Below are positions 24,176-36,799 of a stretch of DNA of 64,000 bases, piece after piece (the first letter of the stretch is position 1; each line of letters starts with the position of its first letter). The translations under genes were made by a program, and so were the position numbers. The stretch covers positions 14,882,501 to 14,946,500 of the forward strand of contig NC_056752.1 of NCBI RefSeq assembly GCF_018687715.1, read 5' to 3'. This stretch comes from Carya illinoinensis (lineage: Eukaryota > Streptophyta > Magnoliopsida > Fagales > Juglandaceae). Under the pieces are notes generated by a model that searched no databases, had not been told where the DNA came from, and was given only the letters and a program-made list of their open reading frames with translations.

Positions 24176-25008
24176 AATTTGAACTCAAATGATATGAACA
24201 TGTGTTAAGAGTTTAAAAGATGAAAAGTTGTTTTAGGAGAAAGTTTATGTTGCTTAGGTCAAGGTTTTTTGTTAAAGTAGATGTTCATGCATTCATTTGT
24301 GGTTTGCTTTTATATGCTTGTGATATCTGAGGTATGTTGACTGTTTAATTACTGAGATTTTTCGAAATCTCATTGTTATAGTTTTCACTACCATTCCCAG
24401 ACCATTTCCCTCCCGGAATGGAAGAAGTTGTAACAAGTGTAGGCAATCCCAATAGAGAAGCACAAGAGACCAATTCTCCAAACAATCGAGGAGGCCCCGA
24501 AGAGTCCTAAGGGTTCTCCAGAGTCTTCCGCCGAAGATAGATTGGAGGCGGCTGACCAATTCTTAACAGAGATTAGGAAGTTGTTTGAGGACCCGATGAG
24601 GATTTTGAGTCAAGGGAGGGCCAAGTAGGAATGACCCTATGGTGACTTAAGAAAAATTAACTTTGTGGTTTAGACGATCTTTTGAAATGGTCCCTTGCTT
24701 TTGGGAACTTTATGATACTTTACATATTTTGGAAGTCATTTGAAGATATAACTCCTTTGAAAGTGAATATGCTATATAAAGCTTTTGGGATATTTGCACT
24801 CATTGGTACCATGCATGTTATTTATTTTTGCCACCGTGCTTAAGTAGATAGAAAATAACTTTTTTGCTATGATTTTTATTGCATACTGCTAGAATGTTAG
24901 GTGTATTGCATCTTAACTGTCATGTACAGAGTGTAATGTAGCCTTGTGTTACATATTTCGACATATTCAATTACTGTCAAACTCCAAGCGAGGGCTGAGA
25001 GCGTCGCA

Positions 25009-26640
25009 TATTATAATCACAATGGTTGGAGAACTAATGTCATGTGTAGTCTATTTTATTCTTAGAAAAGTTCCATCTTAAAAATCCCTTAATTTGTGTA
25101 TTTCAGCCATACCCCAAGGAATGGCCATTGTGGAAACATGAAAGCACATGGCCTGGTTGTAAGATAACTTCTCTTTGATGTTCTAGGGGTACATACAGGT
25201 ACCGTCATGATGTTACGTTGACCATAGGTTGGACCTGATGATATTAAATATAGTGCTTGTCCATGGTTGGTGGAGCAATGAGACTGAAATTGTTTAGTAG
25301 GCCCTCCAGATCAATTTTTTTATGCATGTCTCTTTTGAAGATTGATTCAAGTAAAGCATCCTCGACTCAAATATTCTCATGCTTATTAATGTTCATCCGA
25401 CCCAAATTACCATTGTCCTGACCAAACGCAACTACCATCACTACCAAATTTGGCATTTCCAAACCGATTACCATTGCCTAATTACTCGACTCTATTTTTT
25501 TGGATTTTTTGATCTTTTCAAAGGTTATTTTGCATTAAATTATTTTCACTTGGCTTGACAAATTATTATTATTTTCTTATGTATAGTAGCATTTAAAAAG
25601 ATGGAGCATTATTGACTCGATCAAGTGAATGTGTTAAGCAGAAAGATGCATCATGAAGGGCCCAAGAAGAAAGATGCAAAGATAAAGGCCAATACCACCA
25701 AGTCAATTGGCAAGTCTTCTACCTCGTGCCAGCTTCCATGGAGATCAATTAATCTTGCCTTTTCTACCATTCAAAGTAGTTCAAAGTAGGTGTGCTAGCT
25801 GGACATTCCAGGATCACTAACAATATTGCAAATTTTGTTATCTGGATTCTTTACAAAAGAAGTTAAAGCAGATTATATCTCTGAAGTATATAGCCTGATA
25901 CAAAGACTTTGATAGACTACGTACTACTAGTTTAATTGTACCAATGATTAATCGATCTATTTAATTATGGGAACGACAAAGGAATTAATGACAAGATTAG
26001 TATCCATCTGCTCGGAATTATGTACCATGTGTGAATGGTTCTCTCAAGGCTGATTACAAGATTCGAGAAAAAGATTATCAAAGTAATGGAGTTATCCCTT
26101 GTAACAGAACAAACAACAAGTTGGTGAAAAAGTTACTAATGAAAATGGTTAAAATGCCATTTTTTTAATAACAGGTTGACACACCAAGTTGGAATATCAA
26201 GAAAACTGAACAGAGTTGCATCAAAGAACTAAGCCAAACTAGCCAGTTACCATACATAAATGAAGCATATCATTACAACTCCAAATTAATGCAGCAAATT
26301 AAATATGAATGACTTTAGAACAAAGCAACACAGACTCATGATGGGTAGCATCAACATCAAATGCAACAGATCCCAAATGAATTTGGAAAAAGATTTTGTG
26401 GACATTGTGGTTCGTTTCTAAGTTGGAAGAAGACCAATAACGAATTCAAAAGATGCATGCATGCTCAGAAAAGAAAAATAAACAATTCCTTCTTGGTCGA
26501 CGAGAATCTATAAAAATGATATAAATATATATATATATATATGTTTTTTAAAAAGAAAAAATCACTTCTGTAGTCGCAGTTTCTCAACAACCAATCTAGG
26601 CCACATTAGGTTTATCTCAAAGAACCACCCAAGAATCACA
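25009..26640. other. Non-coding intergenic DNA
   Basis: No gene or element boundary could be supported. The stretch has an (AT) run at about 26526-26541. Confidence 0.4.
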
Positions 26641-26821
26641 GAGGATATACAATCAGGCTACTCCTTGTTCCCCTCCAGCTTGATGGAGGATAGAGTGGAA
26701 GCAGAGACTTCATTACTATATTCCTCTTCTTATCTCGGCCTCTTCACTGGAGAATCCGTGGACCTAGAAACACCCTCTTTGGCCATGGCTTTCTCGCTAT
26801 CACTAACGCTTTTGGTACTTG

Positions 26822-26921
<100 letters not shown>

Positions 26922-27204
26922 AAATATGCGGGCTCATTTGTTTTGTGTTTCTTTGAAATCTTGAGTGGTTGTTTAGAAGTGACTTTCATTTTGTTTTAGA
27001 TCATGTATTCAACAAAAGCTACACAAATGCCAGCCTGCTAGGGTTTATGAGAGAGAGGGAGAGAGTGAGAGAAATAAACAAAAATGCGTATTAGGTAATT
27101 CCTGATTAAATCATAAATGCGTATAGCCATTTCCGTTTCTAAAGAATACTGGAACGGTTTGGGTATTTTTGATCTGGTCGGGTCGAGGAAACGGCTTATT
27201 TGTA

Positions 27205-27700
27205 CACCCCTACTCATGCTTACACATCTCGTTGGTACTTGGATGTGTGTCAAGGAGGTTAGCTAGGTTTCCTAGGTGATGTTATGTTCATAGAGTTGGC
27301 CAATTACTTAGTTTCCATATTGATGGAGCTTATATTTAAGTTATATGTTGTGGTTGTGGTTGTTTTTGTCTCTTCAATGTGGAGAGTTGATTATTATCTT
27401 TGCTCTAGGATCTCTTAGAACTTGTAACTTAAAAAATAAATATCTCCTAGGAAAATAGGTCTATCTGAGCTCTCGTTCTCTTCGTGGTAGTCTTCGTCTT
27501 GCCTAGTGTTCAAGGGGGTCATCCTCTAAGCGTAGATTATGAGGACTGGTTGCTGGGTTAGATTTTTCCACTAAAATAACAATTGGTGTCATTTTTCCTT
27601 TTCATAAATGTAACACATTTATTAGAAGGATGGAAGAAGATCTCAAAGAACAATGAAAGATTTTTCTTAATCTGAAATAGAACAAAGTTACAATCGACAA
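27205..27700 (+). mobile_element. LTR remnant with primer-binding-like site
   Basis: LTR-like leader sequence ends before ACAATTGGTGTCA (27579-27591), close to the TTGGTATCA primer-binding motif complementary to initiator tRNA-Met. An ATGGAAGAAGATCT-like gag start follows within 50 bp and stops at once. The left boundary is unknown. Confidence 0.35.
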
Positions 27701-28440
27701 ATTAAGGACTATGGAAGGAGACCTATATTAGGGGAGGAATATATATTTTTTTTTTTTTTGAACTACTAACAATAAGGTATTACGACAAACATGACTAATG
27801 TTGTAAGTACTATGTCTTACGAGGTAAGTTATCATCTTCCAAATAATTGAAGAAAAAAATATCCCTAATATTCTTTAATCTCGTAAATAGACATTTGGGT
27901 ATTAATTAAGGTGATTGAAGTACTTGTAGATATTTGAGGTTGCTCAATGAGGAATCTCTATTTGTTGATCTTGTATGCAAATATGTGGTGTTACTTGGAT
28001 ATATTAATATATATAATATGAATGGATTTAAGAATTAAAAACGCTCTAATATTGTAAAGACCAAGCCAAGAGAAAGAGTAGGCTAGGTCAATATCATGAT
28101 TGAAAGGAAACCACCTCGAACGGGAGTAGTAGATTTACTTTGAAATAGCTTAGGCCCCTTTTGTCTTCACAAAAGAATAGAATAATTAGTGTTTCTTTGC
28201 TTTCTCATATCAATTATTCTTGATAAAACATATGATAATTTAGAAGTTATTCAATACTATCATACAAAAAAAAACAAGATCATCAAATTATAACATCAAA
28301 TTATGTAGATATTAATGTTCATATATAAATCAAATAGTTGATTGAGAGAGGTACTGTACATGAAATAAGAATATTGTTAGAGCATTCACATCCACCTTCC
28401 TACAGTAAGGACTGATTTTGAGATAAACTGAAGAAACTCT

Positions 28441-28625
28441 AAGGTGTAGTTTGGATATATATTATATAGTAAGATTAGATGGTTTTAGATGAAAGTTAGA
28501 ACTTGAATAAAATATTGCTAGAATATTATTTTTTAATATTATTATTGTTTTGAGATTTGAAAAAATTGAATTATTTTTTTTTTTGTAGAAATTTAAAAAA
28601 GTTATAATGATGAGATGAGATAAAA
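28441..28625 (+). repeat. MITE family A, copy 1
   Basis: Starts GTGTAGTTTGGATA and passes through AAAATATTGCTAGAATATT, TTTTGAGATTTGAAAAA and TTATAATGATGAGATGAGAT. The same order of words recurs near 41966-42146 (reversed), 51325-51530 and 53190-53290. Confidence 0.75.
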
Positions 28626-28957
28626 CACTTTTTGATCTTTAACCCCACACTAAAATATAAAAAATAAAATCATGTTCATTTTCTTCAAACCCCGATCACT
28701 TATGGTGAGAGTTGAACCCTAGACATGACAATCTATATATATATATATATGTATGTATGTAATTCTTATCCGGTGCAAGTTATTTCGAGATATGCTTAAA
28801 AATTCGGACAAATCAAATTTGAAGTCTAGCTACGAAATATTATATATCCATTTTGCAATCAACAATCCAAATACTAAAACAATATTAATTGCAATCCCCA
28901 CCCTACATTGTCCATAAGGGTCTAATATGCAATTTCAATTAAAACTTGACTAACTAG

Positions 28958-29110
28958 CACTATAAGAAAAACGAGCATTTGTGATAAATTATTTACGATG
29001 ATAATGAATATTTATAACGAAAACATACTCATTTGGATAGAAAATAGTCATTAAAAATAGTTAGCCATAAATAAACAGTTTTATTGTAGTTGTACTGTTA
29101 AAAAATGTGA
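28958..29110 (+). mobile_element. Possible CACTA (En/Spm) terminus
   Basis: CACTATAAGAAAAACG at 28958 resembles the CACTACAAGAAAA terminus of plant CACTA elements. No matching TAGTG end was seen nearby, so it would be a truncated end. Confidence 0.3.
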
Positions 29111-29584
29111 AAATAAATCACATTTCACATACAATCTTAAAAATAAAACTTAAACGATATATAGATCAATAATATTGCAAGTTGTTGAAGATGTATGTAG
29201 TTTCACATGATTTTTTTTTCTTTAAACAGAAGCTGGTAATTAATTCATGATGATAGTAGTCTGAGGCATGCAGCATGTAGATCAAGAAGGAGACAGATCC
29301 TATGAATGCAAGAGAAGTAAGCAGTAGGATAAACCCACCCAAGGCCGTTACGTGCAAAATGCATACTTATTTCGATCGTCAAATTTATATTTAAAAAAAT
29401 TAATAAAATAAAAAATAAATAAATAAATAAACTCAATGGCCAGGTTGGGACATGCATGAGATAGACGAGTTCTAACGGGTTTTCTAACCTATTTTTTGAA
29501 AAAGGTTGATTTTGGATGGATTTGGCTTTAGATATTAAAATAAAAAAATAAAAATAAAAACTTGACCTAATTCTTTGTGCATTA

Positions 29585-29620
<36 letters not shown>

Positions 29621-30000
29621 ATGTATATGTATATGTATATGTATATTGTATAGCTGCCAGCTGCATAATTTATATATTTGTGATGAGATTTTCTAGACAG
29701 ATCGATCTTTGGTCAAATTTAATATAAAGAGTGTTAATTTCTGTTGGAGATTAGCTAGAGCATGCATATATGTTATTATTTGAATAGCATCAGTGATTAA
29801 ATACTAACCATAGCAGCTTGCAACAATTAGAGAACTGGGAAATATATTTTTTTTAACGATATTTTTCGTCTTAAAAAGATGATCATTCTGATTTTTGCAA
29901 TAAAAATTATATTTTTAATTTGATTAGAAGAAAAATTTTCGTAAAAATACACATTTATGTTTAAGAATATTTTGAAAAAAAAAAGTAGAGTCTATTATTA
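29111..30000. other. Non-coding intergenic DNA with TA/TG microsatellite
   Basis: AT-rich, with an (AT)n(GT)n(TATG)n compound microsatellite at about 29584-29645. No gene is seen. Confidence 0.5.
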
Positions 30001-30120
30001 AAAAATTAGTTCTTTCCATGTACTTACAAGTTTCATATTTATTCATTTTTTTTAAAAAGATTACGTAGTGCTTGCGTACTCTACGATTATAAATATCATC
30101 TCTCTTTTTACAAATGAGAC
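29960..30120. repeat. MITE family B, copy 1 (diverged)
   Basis: The right half, AGATTACGTAGTGCTTGCGT then ACTCTACGATTATAAATATC, matches the right half of the copy at 31088-31268. The left half is more decayed. Confidence 0.5.
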
Positions 30121-31087
30121 GTTGATCGAATCCCGGCCTTAGCCATAACCTAATTGTTGTCAGGAAGTAAATAAAATAACAAGAATAGACTATAATCCAA
30201 TATTTTATTGGGATGGCTATAGATATACAACCTAATTAATTAACCCACTTGGATTAAACAACTAAGATGATTCAATTAGACGCTAGTTTTAATTCAAGGT
30301 CTGGGATGAATATATATCAGACTTTCCGAGTGGCTTTGGCATGGTGGGGTGGGGAGATAGAAAGATTCTTGATTTCTTTCTATTTTGTTTTTTATTTTTT
30401 TATTTTTTTTCAACTGTGAACTTTGATTATCAAGAATCTGTCCTCTTTTTATCCGTGGTGCTTTAAGCTCTCTTTAAGCTCTCCTCTTTTCTGGGTTCTT
30501 CAGGCAATGCATGACTCAGACATATTGGTGATGACCATGCACGCACCCTTAATTTTACGTCATGATACTTTCTTTTTGACTAGAAAATGTATGAATAGGA
30601 GTCAATTGGGAATCAAATTAAACTGGGTCCTACGTATGTAGATCTGCCTGCTGGAACTCATGATCTCTCAATTCTGAAAATTCCAACTCATGTTCAATAT
30701 TGTATGATCAATCGACCATTTGCCAAAGAAAAAAACACATTTGTACAATTGAGAAAATTTTCAGTATGAAATGTACTCATGAACTAAAGGGTTTGGAGCT
30801 GCAAAGTCTGAGAATATCCAAGTTCAATTATATACGAGAAGCAAATTAAGTTCTCGTAGCGAATGATAGTTTAATTTAGCCGCAAATATCTGGCTGCGAA
30901 TAAGTGTTTATCAATTCTTGAACCAAATCACTTTGTAAACCTGTTTACTAACAGTTCAGATAACATTCCTGATGTGAAAACCTGCTACCTCAGTTAGAAT
31001 AACAAAGTATATATTATTGAATATTGATCAATATTTGAAACTTTTTTGTAATTGCAATATAAGGTTCCACAATAAAAGGTACTTTAT

Positions 31088-31268
31088 ATAAGAGAAATGA
31101 TATTTGCAGTCGTAGAATACGTAAATATTATGCAATCTTTTTGAAAAAGTGAGTAAATATAATATGCACATGATAAAAAACTTAATTTTTTAATAATGAA
31201 TTATATTATTTTACAAAAGGATTACGTCACACTTGCGCACTCCACGATTATATCTAATATTACTCTTT
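31088..31268. repeat. MITE family B, copy 2
   Basis: Left end ATGATATTTGCAGTCGTAGA and right end CGCACTCCACGATTATATCT are imperfect inverted repeats about 25 bp long around an AT-rich core. There is no coding capacity. Confidence 0.6.
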
Positions 31269-33070
31269 ATATGTATACATGATTGTTGAATTGGATAATG
31301 TCACGACAAATTAGTTCGATCTTGAACAGATGACCAAAGTGGTTTGAACCAATGAATTCTTGAGAAACCATATCCATTACATGAACGTAAATGGTTACAG
31401 GAATATTAACTTGGTCTGCATTACACCAACACAGATGGATGCGGATGAAGACAATTAAAAACAAAAAGATGGAAAATATTACAGACAGTATACGAATTAC
31501 TTTAAAGAGAGAACCCTAGCTACTTTGTTTATCTTTGATTAATAACTTTAGGAAATGCTAGCTAGCTCAGATTGACCTGAGCACAGGAGGGCCAAAACCT
31601 GGATATATAATTATTAAACAATGAAACATAATCTGATCTCATATTCTTATTAATATTGCCTCTGAAGATTTGATTCTCGATCGGGCAATATAATTATATA
31701 CATATATTTTACTTTTATAGATATTGCATGCTTTCATATTCACTTATGATCACCAAGTGCATAAGATTTTAGTTTGTTTTTCCATTTTCTTATTCTTCTC
31801 ATGTAATGTTTCCTTCGTCGATATTACCAGTTATTGCAATGATCGGTTGATGCCGCGCGCCTGCACCAGCTTCTTCGCAAAATACCATATCCGCACGTAC
31901 GAATCACATATATATATATAGAATGTTGTGCAGATAATCTAATAATCAATATTGTTATAATTTAATTAGATCATGTTAATCCACGTATGTACGCGATCAT
32001 ATATATCACAGCAATGATTTGTGAGGATTAGAGGAGCTAGTCTTTGGCTGCATTGGAATCATATCTGATCTTTGTTTCAGTACCACTGCATTCAATAGTT
32101 CCTAGATTTTAATCCTATATTTATTAGATGCCCTTAATGGCGGCCGGCCTCTCTGTGTATATTCATGTACGTATATATATTTTTTCTGTGCAACCAAACC
32201 ATAAACAGAAGCTCACTGAATTGATCTCTGAATTTAGTCCATTCTAAGCTGCGAGTGCAATTGGGTTCAGGGAAAAATAAAGTAATAATATCTATAAAAA
32301 CTGAAAAAAAAGAAAAATAGCATCACCATTATTGACTGGCTATAAGCTTTTATCACCATATATATATATATACACATAAAAATATTGACCTATATATTCA
32401 ACATGAAAATGAATTCCCACAATGACCCAATTAATATGATATGAATCTTTTGACTGCTATTTCACATGCATGCATAACACAGTTTAGCTTTACAAGGGAG
32501 AAACCGACAAACATGTCACACCATATGTTACTGGACTGGTCTTGTTTTATTTCTCGTAAACTACCTGGAAGTTCACCTCAGCATCAAATTATTGCAGTAT
32601 TAAAATATCAGATATTGCTGAAGTCTTCTTCCTGCCCAGCAGGAAATTAGCTAGACAGAGTCGTCTTGACTGAGGATAGACGTTGCTTTTTTAAAAAAGA
32701 AAAGATAAAACAAAGGACTCCTTGATAGAAACAAGCGTACTGGGTTTGTTCAAACACTTGAGTCTGTCTTCCAAGGAAGCAGGCTGGAAATTATCTGCAA
32801 GTCGTGGGGTCTTTTAGTTTTAGGCTTTTAGCCCAATATTTATTGAGAAATTCTTAGTTTATAAAGAAATTTTATATAATAAATTTATAAGTTAATTTGA
32901 TTCTATATATCACGTCAGATTATAAAACTCATCTTATTATAAAACATATTTGACGGCTTAAATCGAATCATATCGATTTATGAATTTATTTTTATAAAAT
33001 ACTTTTATAAATATAACAATTCTTATTAAGGTACGAGGACTGACTGAAAAGAAATTAAACAGTCAAATTG
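31269..33070. other. Non-coding intergenic DNA
   Basis: AT-rich with an (AT) run at about 32358-32372. An AT-rich repeat-like segment at 32860-33010 may be another MITE. No gene is supported. Confidence 0.45.
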
Positions 33071-33077
33071 ATAAAGA

Positions 33078-33292
33078 GAAATATTTTTTGCAGTCGGGAA
33101 ATGCAGTTGGCATGTAGTCGTGAAGAAAAAAGTAAATTAATACAGGACCTACATGAAAAAAAAAATTATTTTTATAACTTTTTTTTATTCATGTATGTCC
33201 CCCTGAATATAAAATAATTTTTTATAATTTTTTTTTATTCATTCCGTATAGCCGACTGTACGCCGACTGTATTTTTCGACTGTATCTAACAA
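33078..33292. repeat. MITE-like element with TTTGCAGTCG / CGACTGTA ends
   Basis: The segment begins AATATTTTTTGCAGTCGGG and ends CCGACTGTATTTTTCGACTG. It has internal direct copies of TTTTTTATTCAT and no open frame. It is related in its end sequence to family B. Confidence 0.5.
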
Positions 33293-33299
33293 AGCCCAA

Positions 33300-34750
33300 T
33301 TGATAAATGACTCTTTATCGGAGAGAGTTCACGTTATTTGCACGACTAGCTATCTTATTCAACCTTGACTACACCATTATAAATTATACTAGAACAATAA
33401 TGGTGATCATTTGCCTTGGTCTTTGGGTGAAAGGAAAATTGTTTTGGCTACGTCAAGGAATATATGTCCAAATTATATATTTGATATCATTATCCATCTT
33501 TTATATTATATTTTTATGCATTGTATTTGTTATAGAGTGTACTTTTTCAAGTTTTCTATACTTCCTTTTATATTTCTCTTCATGATTTGATGCGATATTT
33601 CTCCCAAAAATGGGCATCCTTTGTCATGTGAGAGAAATGCATATCTAAACACTACACTTAGAAGCCGCCGTCGTCATGACTTTAATTTTGCCTCCTCAAT
33701 TTGATCACTTGTTTTATTTTAAATTTATTATCATTATTTTAAATAAGGCATGTCTAGCAGTACATGTTGGACGGCCCTTAACATTGAAATGAATTATAGT
33801 GAATTCTTATAAAAGCTAAAAGAATATAATTAAGTTCTTCCCAAGGGTGATACTCGCATGGTGCGAGACAAGGTAGACTCTTCCCCGCACCCCACCCTGC
33901 ACCATGAGATAAAAGGGTTTTCATCCCCGCTCCCAAGTCAACTATACAAGTTCAAGTTGGAAGGATGAAAAGATGCGCTCATTCATATACCAGTATAAGT
34001 TGTTCAACTTGTACTGGGTTTAACCTACAAAATTGAGATTAATAGGAATATATATATATAATATAAGATAAATATTTGTTAAATTATAATACGAGTATAT
34101 GTAACACGTCATGTGAATACATGTATACGCACATATATGTAACGGGTTAGTAATAATTAGTTAAAAATTACTACTAAACATCACAAAATAGCTGTACAAA
34201 GTTGTCTTGGAAAGTGATTGAGCATAATTTTAATTGAGGTTTGTTAGGACGTTAATGTCCCATTAGTTAGTGCCAGGCAGAGCCATCCTTTACCCCCCAA
34301 TATCTTATAAAAGGAGTAGAATTGAAGGTCTATGCCCTACACATGACTCATTTCATTAGTTAAATTAAAATATTTATTTATTCATTTTTTGTTATAAGAA
34401 TACATCTAAAAGTGGTCCTTTGGCGTACTTAATTAAGAGGCAATGAAGCATCTAAAACACTCCATTTATATTGTTTTAATACTTTTTTTCTCTTAAATTC
34501 TATTATAATTTTAGGAACTTGATTATCATATGTCATGGACAAGGGTTGTCATAAGTGAAGTCAGCGTGACACATGACCAGGAAAATAAATAAGGACTCGG
34601 CATATATTTAAAAATATTTTTAAAACCTAGAAAATATATAAATTATTGAAAATAAAATAGAAATCCACATCTACTTGCATAAAAAGCTGGTGTGTTTTTA
34701 TGCTTATGGAAAACAGCCTAGGATGCTTGTGAAGCATACTAATTGAAAAA
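33300..34750. other. Non-coding intergenic DNA
   Basis: One 92-codon frame at 33307-33585 is hydrophobic and AT-driven, with no recognisable motif. A TATAAAAGGAG at about 34313 could be a cryptic promoter or LTR relic. Confidence 0.4.
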
Positions 34751-34754
34751 AGAA

Positions 34755-34928
34755 TAATATTATATATAGTCATGAAGTGTGCAAGTATCATACAGTCGCT
34801 TGGAGAAAAGTGGAGTTCAACATTATTAAAAAATTAATTTTCTTTTCATATGAGTTTCGTATTTATTTATTTATTTTAATATAATTGTGTCGTGCTTTCA
34901 CTCTCACGACTAAAAGTATCATTTATCT
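34755..34928. repeat. MITE family B, copy 3
   Basis: Shares the AGTCATGAAGTGTGCAAGTA left end and the TGTCGTGCTTTCACTCTCAC right end layout of family B, with the usual TTATTAAAAAATTAATTTTC core. Confidence 0.5.
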
Positions 34929-35037
34929 TGAAATAAACTTGTCTATAAATTATGGTGAATTGATATAGTATGTCAAATCGTAATTTTTTTTTTTTTATTC
35001 TAAAGTAAACTTGACATAGTGATATTCTATCAAAAGT

Positions 35038-35190
35038 AATACTATTCATCATCCTATTTCTCATCATCCTCCCATCATCTTATAATGTGCCATTAGATTT
35101 TTAGAGATTATTTATTGTATTTCATTTGTAAACCTATCATCTAATACCACATCATAGGATGATGAGAATTAAGATGATGAATAGATTTTT
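35038..35190. repeat. MITE family C, copy 1
   Basis: About 150 bp. Left end ACTATTCATCATCCTATTTC and right end GGATGATGAGAATTAAGATG are inverted repeats of about 28 bp. The core GAGATTATTTATTGTATTTC is shared with the copy at 36645-36798. Confidence 0.85.
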
Positions 35191-35690
35191 TCATTCTATC
35201 AAATCATGTTAATTAGTAAATTTTTTTTATTTTTGCAATTATTTTTATAGACCCGATGATTTTTGCAAGTAAAGCCCATTCATACTCAATAAGGGATAAG
35301 GGAATATAGAAGCGACTTAACAAAACAGTAATGATGCCTCCCAAACTGTTACACGACTATGCTTAAAATACATGGGGATCCAAAACCAAATTGGACCGCA
35401 AGTACCAAATCCATGGCAGCCCTAGTCTAGGCCCAACCAAGTATGGTGTACTGAGCTTTTTGCGTACTACGGAAAGTTGGGAAACATCTTCGAAAACATG
35501 CTAATTTTGCAAGTAATTATTGTACTAGACACGATTACTTTCATGACATCTATGCATTAGTACCAACTGGGAAAAGAAAGTCTGGCTCATGTACAAAGAT
35601 TTTTCATGCGTTGTGGATGAACAAAAGAGAGAAATGAGAGAATGGATAACATGATGAAAAGATCTAAAAATACACTTGAGCAAGAGCCAA

Positions 35691-36539
35691 AAAGTATTTC
35701 CAAAGGAGAAAAGCTCAAGGCCAGACCGGTGGTTTTCACATTTTTACACCAACCAATGACCGTAAACCATGTTAGAGTTGCAGCCTGCGACATGCTACAC
35801 CCGCATGCATGATAAAAATGTGACCAGAAACATTACCTGCGAAAAATCCATTTCTCACTCAGCGATCTTTTCTCTTTACCCTCCCTCGCAAAAGATTTTT
35901 TCACATCAGCTAAACACATTTCCCTCCCTCACACAGCGATTTCCTCTCCCCATGATAGAATAGTTTGGTTTAATGTGTTTCACAGTTCATTTTATAGAAA
36001 ATTAATAATAGAATAATTGGTTTAATGTGTTTTCCAATTAATTGTGTTGTTTTTTGGTTGAAAATTTATGTTTTTTTTTTTTTTTTTTTTTTCTTCCTGC
36101 TGGGTTGTTTATTTTGCATCCATCCCCTCAATATACCCATTTCATGCATCCCCTGCATACTAGTATCAATCAGCTGAGTGTTTTTCATTACCAGTATCAC
36201 ATGTGAAATGCATAATTAATCGAACGCTAAAGATTGCATAATAAACTTACCAGAAAGGTAAGGCACCAAGGAGAGGAAATCAATTATGGGGAGAGGAAGG
36301 AGGGAAATGTGTTCAACTGATGTGAAAATATTTTCGCGAGAGGGAGAAGAGGAAAGATCATTGCACGAGTGAGGAATTTTTCGCATTTTTCACGGGTGAT
36401 GTTTCTAATCACATTTTTATCATCCGTGCAGGTGTAGAATGTCACAAGCTACTACTCCTACATGGCTTACGGTTGTTGGTGGTTGTAAAAATGTGAAAAC
36501 CACCTGTCTGGCCTGTAGTTTCACCCTTTCCAAAAACAT
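35691..36539. mobile_element. Fold-back element with ~270-bp inverted arms
   Basis: Left arm 35691-35955 and right arm 36265-36539 are imperfect inverted repeats. The stretches GGTGGTTTTCACATTTTTAC, GATAAAAATGTGA and CACATTTCCCTCC occur in the same order on opposite strands. The loop is about 310 bp with a poly-T run at 36071-36092. There is no open frame. Long arms without coding sequence suggest a non-autonomous MULE-type or foldback element; no target duplication was identified. Confidence 0.8.
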
Positions 36540-36644
36540 CACTGCAACCCTGTTTGTAATACACTTTAAAAGTGTACACCGCAAGGTATTTTCCTTCCTT
36601 TCTTTTTTTTCTTGAAAGGGGTGCGGGATTTATTTGGACGAATA

Positions 36645-36798
36645 ATACTACTCATCATCCTAATTCTAATCACCTTCCCATCATCATATAATGTGACATT
36701 AAATGATTAGAGATTATTTATTATATTTTATTTGTAAACCTATCATCTAATGCCACATTATATGATGATGAGAATTAGGATGATAAATATATTTTTTC
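36645..36798. repeat. MITE family C, copy 2
   Basis: Same inverted ends (ACTACTCATCATCCTAATTC and GGATGATGAGAATTAGGATG) and core as copy 1. The two copies sit on either side of the fold-back element. Confidence 0.85.
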
Positions 36799-36799
36799 T

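Larger units (their letters stand above)
21645..25008 (+). mobile_element. 3' LTR of the gypsy element (right edge tentative)
   Basis: The LTR starts TGTGACATCC at 21645, right after the polypurine tract. A TATAAAGG at 22580 with a pyrimidine-rich leader after it marks a likely promoter and U3/R border. The right edge is set at GCGTCGCA (25001-25008) because a CA end is needed and the character of the sequence changes there. Without the 5' LTR this cannot be proven, and the length (about 3.4 kb) would be large. Confidence 0.6.

Noticed and set aside
30120..30180. tRNA-like GATCGAATCCCGG word near 30125
   Set aside because: No acceptor stem, D arm or anticodon arm can be paired around it.
33307..33585. 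Hydrophobic 92-codon frame
   Set aside because: It is rich in Ile and Phe as expected from AT-rich DNA, with no signal-peptide logic or motif and no promoter evidence.
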